Positions 56,409-64,000 of a stretch of 64,000 nt of DNA are shown one piece after another. Source of the DNA: Diabrotica undecimpunctata (taxonomy: Eukaryota; Arthropoda; Insecta; Coleoptera; Chrysomelidae); NCBI RefSeq assembly GCF_040954645.1, contig NC_092806.1, forward strand, positions 4,588,001 through 4,652,000, in the 5' to 3' direction. The notes below the pieces were generated by a model, which worked only from the letters and a program-made list of their open reading frames with translations, did no database searches and had not been told where the DNA came from. How positions within the stretch are numbered: the first letter of the stretch is position 1; every line of letters starts with the position of its first letter. Both the position numbers and the translations under genes were made by a program.

Positions 56409-56418
56409 CTTGATGTAC
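56409..56418. repeat. TSD copy 2 of minus-strand RTE
   Basis: cttgatgtac, perfect match to 54922-54931. Confidence 0.8.
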
Positions 56419-57455
56419 GCTCTACAATTATTAATGCAGGACTATCTAATCATGAAGCAGTATATACCAAGTTTAACACTCAACAAACCATTCTCGAAAA
56501 CCCAAAGTTTAGCTAGGATTTTTCCGCTCAGAACTTTCGTAAATTCCAAAATTTGTGCTTGACCCCTGGGTGTTGAACTTATCAAAACAGCTAAAAAAAA
56601 TGTATCAAAATCATCTGGGAAGCTCTAAAAATGTTGCAAAAGAAACGATCCATAATAAACGATCTTCGAAATAAAACTAACACAGCTCAAACATTTTCTC
56701 TTCCAAACCCTAAAAATCTAAATGTATACTTCGTTAATGTGAGTAAAAATATAACATTAACTATTTTGCCACAACAAGATCCCATTTCCGATCTCCCCAA
56801 TTCAAAAAATGGTCTCGAATACATTCTTTATAAGGCAAGTTGATAAATCTGAACTGATCCAAACAATCAGTAGTATCAAAACCTTCCTGTAGTACGGATG
56901 TATGAATTATCCGTACAAATTTTCTTAAATCTCACAAAAAATGTATTGGAAGTCCTGGTCTCACTAATTAACGATTCCTTTAAAAACGGTATATTTCCAG
57001 AGTGCCTAAAGACAGCCATTATTATTCCTCTTCATAAGGGTGGTAAAAAAATCAAAAATCAAATGTCTGCAACTATGTGATGCTATGTTTTGTGTACTAC
57101 ATGAGGTCTATTAAGCACTAAATAATAATTTTTACACTGCCACTGTTTTTTGTGACTATGCCAAAGATTTTGATTGTGTAAATCACGACATTTTGATGAA
57201 AAACGAAATTTCTACTGAATTCAAGATATTTCTTTAAATTGGTTCCAATCTTACTTAAGCAATAGGAAACAACTAGTTAGAGCAAATGATACTGATTCTA
57301 GTCACAAGAGCATTGTATGTAGAGTACCACAAGGTTCAGTATTGGGTCCCCTACTTTTCCTTATCTTTATAAATGACATCACTAACTTAAAAATCGATGG
57401 AAAAATTTTTCTTTTTGCTGATGATACCAGTATCACCTGGAGGAACTCTAATATT

Positions 57456-57712
57456 GCAATCCCATAATACCCGAGATTTAGATGACATATATATACCTAG
57501 AACTATGTATAAGACTACGATAAATTCGCTCTTTTTTAAAAGCTTCCTTAAATTTAATTAGTTATACCTATATCTGTAAAAAATGTACTAGTCTCAATAA
57601 TTTCAAAATATTACGTAAACAATATATCAAAAATTTATAGTGTATTTTCTTTATATTGTATGTATATTAGGTTTTTTCTATTTAAATAAAGATCTATCTA
57701 TCTACTTTTTAC
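57456..57712 (+). mobile_element. LINE 3' end inserted in the CR1-like RT
   Basis: After the FADD motif the sequence changes to IYIPRTMYKTTINSLFFKSF with LKFN and a stop, a CR1/Jockey C-terminal end. A short 3' UTR and the tail agatctatctatcta follow; the host LINE then resumes with TITSNLLKIKTWSDSNLLSF. No clean TSD found. Confidence 0.55.
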
Positions 57713-58694
57713 GCAACTATAACTTCTAATCTGCTTAAAATAAAAACCTGGTCCGACTCTAATTTACTCTCTTTTAACGTGGATAAAATATTAGCAATAA
57801 AGGAGCTCTTCAACCCTTGCTTCTGAATAACAGCCAGATCAGTATGGTTGATTTTGTAAAATTTCTTGGTATTTTTATAGACATCAACCTTAAATGGTCC
57901 CTTTATATCGATTTCTTAAGTAAGACACTAACCTCAGCCTGCTATGCAATAAGTCTGTTTCGAAGGAAATCAATTTAGCATCTTCCAAAATAACAATTAA
58001 TATTTTCCTTTGTTCGAGTCTCATCTTCGATATGGTCTTCCTTTTTGGGATTCTAGTACAGCTGACCAATCTGATATTATTTTTAAATTACAAAAAAAAA
58101 GAGCAGCAAATACGGTATCTTTTGGCCTCGGTAGAATAACACATTGCAGAAGCTACTTGAAACATCACGGGATTTTAACTCTTTCCTCTTTATATATTTT
58201 AGAAACTGTTTGTTTAATTCTTAAACACCTGAACGTTTTCCAGCAAAATTCCAGCTTTGATGTGTATTTACCGATCCCTTCCACTGAGTTAGTAAAGAAA
58301 TCTATATTCGGCAAAAAAATATACAACCATATATCTCTCTTTGCAACTTAAATCTGCAATTTCTAATAACAAAAGCCTATCTATCTATATATGAGTTTCT
58401 TAACGAATAACTAAGAAATTATTGTACCTTTATGTACAAGTAACTAAAGTATTTTTTTCTATATTTGGGTATCACATGCAGAAACTTACGTTAGTATGCA
58501 ATTTGCAATTTATTTAAATTTTTGCAATGGATTGTGTATTTTAGTATCTTTTATTTTGTGCTATTGACGGTTTATGTAATTTCAGTAAATTTTAAATTGT
58601 TATTGATATTTTTCTGACTTTTTGTAAGCTTTGTTCATAAAATTATACAATTTTCAGTGACAATAAAGCATATTTCTATTCATTTCTATTTTCT

Positions 58695-59320
58695 CAAACA
58701 ATGTTTAATTCTTACAAAATTTTCCGCAATTTATTTGTAATGACTGACAATATTTCTTCACTATTAATGTGTGTTAAAAGTTTGTCCAACGTAGGTTTTT
58801 AATTTTGAAAATAAAATGATTCCACTTTTCTTAGAATTGTTTACTTTTTACGATATTGTCAATTTGCTGCGGTTTTCTTTGTGTTGACATTTTCTTTCGT
58901 TAAAATAAAATAAATGTACAATTCTGCAACCACAATTACGATGCCGAAGCAATTATTTGTCGACATAACTTTTGATAATCACTTAGCTGCTTTGTTAGCT
59001 AGAGGTCATTCTAAATTAAACCTATTGTATTTTTAAATACAAACATTTTGTATCAAACTAAATATCTTTTTTGATCACTTCTTTTTTAAATTTTTGAAAC
59101 TTAAACTGTTAACAATAATTGTACCATATGCATAATCATTATATTAATAAAATTTTTATAAAATATACCTTTATTTAAATTTTTGAAACAGAAACTAATT
59201 TTATTTGCTAATATCAGGGTTTCTGAGTTTTCTATGGGACCAACACATTTGCCTGTTTTTTCTATTTGTTACCAAATGCCGAACTGATCAATTGAGCTAA
59301 CTAGTATTTCCTCTTTTCAG
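58695..59320 (+). other. Host intron sequence upstream of FAXDC2-like exon
   Basis: AT-rich, ending in the polypyrimidine tract and acceptor ttcctcttttcag at 59308-59320. No repeat assigned. Confidence 0.55.
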
Positions 59321-59516
59321 GATACAAGATGCAGGGAGATTACGATGACGAATCGTCCTCTTCGGGGGGCGAGCTGACCCCCACAAGAAAAAACAACACA
59401 AACCACCATCAGATAGTTCAGAGCAATCCGTCGATCTTATCGTCTCTGAGAAGTGTTCTGATTGTTCTGAGTACGGCTCTAGTGTGCTTCGCAGCCGCTA
59501 GAAACTCTATCACATG
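59321..59516 (+). CDS. FAXDC2: FAXDC2-like fatty acid hydroxylase, coding exon A
   Basis: Acceptor cttttcag precedes and donor gtaaat follows (59517). The first ATG is 59329 and reads MQGDYDDESSSSGG, an acidic/serine-rich start, then a polar stretch (TPTRKNNTNHHQIVQSNPS) and the hydrophobic SVLIVLSTALVCFAAA, probably the first membrane helix. It ends in NSITW at the splice. The family are non-heme di-iron membrane hydroxylases of the sterol/fatty-acid type in the ER; the His-box exons are not in this window. Eight bases before the ATG continue the frame (Tyr-Lys), so the true start may be further upstream. Confidence 0.7.
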
Positions 59517-59631
59517 GTAAATAATTATTCCTCTTCTTTTACCGTTCATCGATCAATATTGCTTTGAAATTACATTATTCTGAATTTGAATATTAAAAAA
59601 CACAATGAGTTTTTCAATCACTCTATTTTAG
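59517..59631 (+). other. FAXDC2: Short GT-AG intron of FAXDC2-like gene
   Basis: 115-bp intron, gtaaataatt to ctctattttag, splitting the Trp codon (TG|G). The small size contrasts with the >4-kb intron that follows. Confidence 0.75.
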
Positions 59632-59881
59632 GCATTGTCAGAGATTCTGGGGCGCTTCAGGAGACTTCTGGCAGGCGCAATGGGACAAGTTTCTCGATTT
59701 GGTAGGTGAAGATCCCTTCAATTTGTGGATATTTGGCTCGATGGCTATTACATTCGGTGTCTATTGGATATTTGGGGGCATATACACTTTCATGGACGTT
59801 ACGAATATGCCTGGAGTGATAAGAAAATATAAAATTCAACCTGGTACGAATGAACCAGTTGATGATAAGAAGTTGAGGCAT
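59632..59881 (+). CDS. FAXDC2: FAXDC2-like fatty acid hydroxylase, coding exon B
   Basis: Acceptor attttag, donor gtaagt at 59882. Encodes HCQRFWGASGDFWQAQWDKF, then GEDPFNLWIFGSMAITFGVY and WIFGGIYTFMDVTNMPGVIR (second membrane segment), then KYKIQPGTNEPVDDKKLRH. The last motif is strongly characteristic of this family's region between the first and second helix pairs. No stop or frameshift, unlike all surrounding frames. I am confident of the fatty-acid-hydroxylase-domain family; the exact orthologue is less certain. Confidence 0.8.
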
Positions 59882-59994
59882 GTAAGTTATTTTTTTTAAT
59901 CGCATTTAATAACGTCTAGTAAAAGTAAAACTAATACAAAATATCAATCTCACATAGACATACTTTAACTGAATTGTTTAAAACTTTACAATGA

Positions 59995-62110
59995 CCTTTT
60001 TAATTCAACAACTTTTTATCTCTTTCTTGAAATTGTAAAGATGGCCACAAATATTGTAGATTAGTGATTCCTGCTTCCCGGAGCGCCGAGAATTTTTTTA
60101 ACGTCCATGTTTCTACCTCGTACAATAGTTGGGACCATACGTAACATTCAACAAACCTCAGTCTCAGCGCAGTATTCAGATTTTTGTCACAGAACAATTG
60201 CTTGAATTTTAAGAACGCTGCCCTTGCCATTTCTATTCGTACCCTGATCTCTTGGTCTGGATCTAATTCTGTGTTGATGTAAGCTCCCAGATATTTACAT
60301 TTTGTCACTCTCTCTATTTGCTGTCCATCAAGGGTTAGTTGTTCATTATTTATTGGACTCCTTGATACTATCATAAATTTGGTCTTATCTGTGTTGATGT
60401 CAAGTCCCATTTAAATACATTCACTATTTATTGCATCTAGTAAAGTTTGTAGTTCTTCTATACTCTCAGCCATAATTACAGTGTCATCTGCAAATCTCAT
60501 GGTGTTTACGATTTCTCGACCAATTCTTATTCCCTCTTTTCTTTCCCATAAGGTTTTTCTATGACCTATGAGTACACGTTGAAAAGCGTCGGAGACAAGA
60601 CGCATCCTTGCCTGACCCCTCTCGTAATCGGTATATTATTTGTTTCTATATCGTTCACATTTACTACTGCTTTCTGGTTCCAGTATATAGCCTTAATAAA
60701 CTCAATGTCTTTTTTATCTAAATTGATGTTTTTTAATTCATCTATTAACTTCATATGCTGCACTCGGTCAAAGGCCTTCCTAAAGTCTATGAAGCATACA
60801 TATGCACTCTTGTTATATTCCCGGCATTTCTGCAAGAGTACTGTCAATGCAAATAATGCCTCTCTTGTACCCATGCCTCCTCTGAAGCCAAACTGCGTTT
60901 GATCTATCTGCTCCTTACATTTCTTATAAATTCGGTTTTGAACAAATTTAAAGAGAATCTTTAAAGGGTGGCACATTAGACTTATCAATCTATAGTCATT
61001 ACATGATTTGGTTTTGTTGTTTTTTGGTAGAAGTAAAAATATCGGTTTAAGCCATTCCTCCGGGATGTTGCCCTCTACATATATGTGGTTGAGAATTCGG
61101 GTGAGTCTCTTTATATTACCGTCATCTAAGGCTTTTAACAGTTCAACTGGAATTTGATCAGGACCCGGTGCTTTTCCTTGTTTTGCATTATGTAGGGCAT
61201 TCTTTACTTCTGAGGGTAAAATTTGTAGGTATTGTTCTTCTTCGCCTATATCTTGTTCATTTTCCCTCTGGTCATGGAACAGATGGATTATATATTGTTC
61301 CCATACTTCCTTTATTTTGCTCTCTTCAGTAAGTATTCCTCCATTATTATCTCTTGTTATGAGTGTTCTTCTTTGTCTGGTGTTGCCTGTAAGTTCTTTC
61401 ATTTTTTTATGTAAGTTTGAGGTGTCATGTTTGTTGCTGAGTTCTTCCAGTTCCTGGCACTGTTTGTTCATCCAGTCCTTCTTAGCCTTTCTGATTTCAT
61501 ATTTGATTTTATTCTTCATGGTTTTATATTTATTTTCATCTTTATTTTTGTATTTTCTTTTTTCAGTTATTAGCTCAACTATTTCGGTGTCATCCAGTCT
61601 TTTTTAGTGGTTTTCTCTTCTTCGCCTAGAACCTCTTTTCCAGCTTTTAGTATGGCTTTTTTCATATCTGTCCATTCCACGCTTCCTTCAGTTAATTTAT
61701 TTATCTCTGCGTTTAGTTTCTGTTGACAGTTGACTCTTTTAGGTTTTTGATGTTTATTTTGGTGGTTTTAACTTTTTTCTCCAGTTTTCTGAGTTTAATG
61801 TTGACGTTTGCTAGTAATAGATTATGGTCCGTATCTGCATCTGCACTTGGATAGGTTTTTGCACTTTGTACGCCATTACGAAACCTTTTGTTAATCGTTA
61901 TAAAATCTTCGTAAGGGGAGGTCGTAGTATGTATTTGTTATGACTAATTCTTTCTCCTGGCATTACCGAACTAGTATATCACCTCTTTCGTTTCTTTTAC
62001 CTAACCCAAAATTTCCTACTATATTTCCAGTTTCTCCTCGACCGACTTTAGCATTAAAGTCGCCCATAATTATTTTTACCTCCTGCTTCTTTATGTGTTT
62101 TGTTAACAGC
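59995..62110 (-). mobile_element. RTE-like LINE in the FAXDC2-like intron
   Basis: Minus strand, opposite to the host gene. EN remnant at 62100-61850 (KIIMGDFNAKVGRGETGNIV), linker, RT 61519-60566 (317 residues), then in other frames 60605-60411 and 60410-60000. It is 5'-truncated within EN. Intact long frames suggest a fairly recent insertion. I found neither a TSD nor the GAA-type tail, so the ends are approximate. Confidence 0.8.
60000..61519 (-). pseudogene. RTE-like reverse transcriptase
   Basis: Frame 61519-60566: GKAPGPDQIPVELLKALDDG, IPEEWLKPIFLLLPK, CNDYRLISLMCHPLKILFKF, DQTQFGFRGGMGTREALFAL, YVCFIDFRKAFDRVQHMKL (motif A), PITRGVRQGCVLSPTLFN (motif B). After a frameshift near 60600: TMRFADDTVIMAESIEELQ (catalytic FADD). 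After a stop near 60411: MGLDINTDKTKFMIVSR, KCKYLGAYINTELDPDQEI and a short end. Two lesions separate otherwise well-preserved blocks. Confidence 0.85.
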
Positions 62111-62345
62111 AAAGTAGGTATAATGTATAGGAATATTTTAAATATAAAGATAGTTTTACGAAATTATAAATTCTGTTATGAGAAGCTACAAATTTTGAAT
62201 ACTTAATATAAAACAGCATTCATAAATATTTTTATTTTACTTTAAATGTACAATTCAGCATTTAATTAAAAACTTTTAATTAAATTTAAAATTTAAATTT
62301 AAATTTAAAAAATTTTAATTTTTATATCATTTTAATGCATTTTAT

Positions 62346-62451
<106 letters not shown>

Positions 62452-62479
62452 AGATATAATCTATTTGTTGGCCATTTAA

Positions 62480-62481
<2 letters not shown>

Positions 62482-62535
<54 letters not shown>
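62482..62535. repeat. (TA)n microsatellite
   Basis: About 50 bp of ta repeats. Confidence 0.95.
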
Positions 62536-62537
<2 letters not shown>

Positions 62538-62622
62538 TTTTTAAATGCCTCTTTATGTAATGTGAAAGTATGAAATAACTGACGATATGGCAACACTGAC
62601 ATCATTTAAACATATATCAAAG

Positions 62623-62652
62623 AATATAGACGCATATTATGCGTCTATATTA
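62623..62652. repeat. Short hairpin
   Basis: aatatagacgcat-attatgcgtctatatt forms an inverted repeat with ~13-bp arms. Slightly wider, aacatatat near 62609 and atatatgtt near 62676 are also inverted, suggesting a tiny foldback unit. Confidence 0.7.
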
Positions 62653-62799
62653 TTTGCTTATATTTAACGTCAAATATATGTTTGGTTAGGTTCATTGCAT
62701 TAAACTAATCATTGTCCGAATTTTAATAATAAAAACCCTCTAAATTGACCAGAATTTCTGATTTCCTATTAAAAATGAAATTATTCCAAAATAATAAGT

Positions 62800-63122
62800 A
62801 ACAGCGAATGTGATTCGTCTCGATCGAAACCAGTTTCATAAATCAACAACACCCAAAACGTTAAATAAATGTGAGACATGTTTTTCATTCGCCTTATCAG
62901 TCAAACTAGTTTAAAGTTCTTACATTTTTATTGGTAAATCATTAATTTTGGGTACGACTGTAACTGCTAATGTGATTCGTCCTCATCAAAACCAGTTTCA
63001 TAAATCGACAATACCCAAAACGGTAAATAAATTTGGGACAGGTTTTTCATTCGCCTTATCAGTCAAACTAGTTGAAAGTTCTTACATTTTATTGGTAAAT
63101 CGATAGTTTTGGGTATGACTGT
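62800..63122. repeat. Two-copy ~161-bp tandem repeat
   Basis: 62800-62960 and 62961-63122 share aatgtgattcgtc, accagtttcataaatc, cattcgccttatcagtcaaa, ctagtt and attggtaaatc. Divergence is roughly 10% with small indels. No coding content. Confidence 0.85.
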
Positions 63123-63124
63123 TT

Positions 63125-64000
63125 GTTACTAGTCAGACAACTAACGAATAGCTGCTGATTGTATTGTTTTTTAAAGGTGTATGAGTAAAACTGAAATATG
63201 ATTTGATAAAACGATAAACCAATAAAAAAGGAACGTGCCTTCAAGAGGTGTAACTTATTTATACTTATGGAAAATGAGTAGAAACAATTTTATTACTTAA
63301 TATGAAGTGGTACAAACGGTGTAATTTTGATTTTTTCTTATGAAAAACATTATATTAGCGAAGTAATAATACAAATAAAACATCATTTATCATTGCGATA
63401 AATAATATGAAAAATCAGAGAGACTGAAAAAGGTTGGGGATTTATTCAAACAATTACTGCTACGAGCTCAGAACGGTTTAAGCGGTTTGTCGTAGTGTGG
63501 GGAACTTTTAGTAAAAAACAATCAGTAATAATTTATCAAAACAACTTCTAAGCCTGTAGATAAGAAGGAAATATGTCAAGTACTTATTTAACTCTTCGGG
63601 AGGCCTATTTGGTAACTCTTTGCTATTAGAGCTTCTCTTATATTTTTTCCAGCACTTATTTTGTTTCGAAATGGTCTGAAAGCTGTGACGGGTCTATTAG
63701 CCTAAATAAATAACAAAGAAAATAAAACTTGCTTTTACACAATATGTAAAATCAAAAGACGAATCTTTATAAATAAAATCGACGAGCTGCGGTCCTCGAT
63801 GACGATGCCGGTGAACGGAAAATAAATGTTAGCGACGTTCGGATGCATAAATAAGAGGACGATCTTCAGTCAATACCCAAAAACCGTGGAAAGGTTGGTT
63901 CAATACTTGACCAAGGCGAGGTGTAGGACGGAAGCGGTCGATCAATACTGGAACGCAGCGAGAAAGAATGGTGGGCTCTGATCAGTTCTCAGAGACCGAG
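63125..64000. other. No gene recognised; GC-richer end
   Basis: Presumably still intron of the FAXDC2-like gene. The last ~230 bp are GC-richer; one plus-strand frame (63852-63980) reads IFSQYPKTVERLVQYLTKAR and continues to a stop, but I do not recognise it. Confidence 0.3.

Larger units (their letters stand above)
54480..58690 (+). mobile_element. Jockey/CR1-like LINE, EN to 3' UTR, with two insertions
   Basis: EN: LGFPPIVAVTDHWLEVNE, KILCGNLNINYAVSF (usual GDFN is GNLN), SPTRITKTTSTIIDYIVSNF, interrupted by a minus RTE at 54932-56408, then TIINAGLSNHEAVYTKFN (SDH is SNH). Linker and RT pieces to 57455: ISRVPKDSHYYSSS, FCDYAKDFDCVNHDIL (motif A), [37 protein letters not shown] second insertion lies at ~57456-57712. 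The C-terminus 58010-58351 (SHLRYGLPFWDS; YLPIPSTELVKKSIFGKKIYNH) and an AT-rich 3' UTR ending aataaagcatatttctattc follow. Many stops. Confidence 0.75.

Noticed and set aside
61232..61607. Plus-strand frames rich in Phe/Leu/Ser over 61.2-61.6 kb
   Set aside because: Antisense of the RTE linker and RT start on the minus strand.
63852..63980. Possible host exon in the GC-richer end
   Set aside because: No acceptor or donor placing it in the FAXDC2-like frame, and the translation does not resemble the hydroxylase His-box region.

Overview
This window looks like insect nuclear DNA, possibly from a beetle with a large AT-rich genome; the order is a guess. It shows spliceosomal GT-AG introns, (TA)n microsatellites and many metazoan transposon families of the kind common in arthropods: RTE-like, I-like, Jockey/CR1-like and Penelope retroelements, BEL/Pao and Ty3/gypsy, mariner, DD41D and DD82E Tc1/mariner relatives, Harbinger, and pogo-type MITEs. 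I see no prokaryotic genes, tRNAs, rRNAs or CRISPR arrays. One host gene is visible: two consecutive coding exons (59321-59516 and 59632-59881, + strand) of a fatty-acid-hydroxylase-domain protein resembling FAXDC2. Its downstream exons lie beyond 64000. A possible first exon 19.8 kb upstream (39496-39547) would splice in frame.

The rest is almost entirely transposable elements, often nested. 0.5-4.3 kb: RTE 3' end (-), a deleted mariner, and a second mariner (-) split by an RTE-like LINE with a 12-bp target-site duplication (TSD). 5.3-10.7 kb: two tandem copies of an unidentified ~0.5-kb repeat; one is split by a 2,388-bp DD41D transposon with ~270-bp terminal inverted repeats (TIRs), the other by an RTE LINE that itself contains a BEL/Pao integrase fragment. 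10.7-19.8 kb: RNase H remnant, foldback MITE, RTE remnant, truncated Harbinger, RTE (-) split by a pogo-type MITE. 21.5-27.1 kb: two Sailor-like DD82E transposase pseudogenes, a palindrome array, an I-like remnant and a perfect 70-bp-arm hairpin. 28.3-37.1 kb: a Penelope-like element with inverted pseudo-LTRs and its own 12-bp TSD, into which a nearly full-length I-like LINE inserted with a 16-bp TSD. 37.6-58.7 kb: several Jockey/CR1-like and RTE LINEs, a YqaJ-nuclease remnant, and a Ty3/gypsy fragment. 60.0-62.1 kb: RTE (-) in the FAXDC2-like intron, then microsatellites and a 161-bp tandem repeat.

The most unusual item is the Ty3/gypsy fragment at 41.16-42.96 kb (-). Its pol reading frame runs from integrase directly into a TARG1/OARD1-like ADP-ribose macrodomain followed by a CCCH zinc finger. 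An ADP-ribose eraser and an RNA-binding-type finger at the C-terminus of a retrotransposon polyprotein is an unexpected architecture and the best candidate here for an undescribed system. This copy is dead: it is truncated, has an internal deletion in integrase, and carries a stop at the position equivalent to the catalytic aspartate of the macrodomain.
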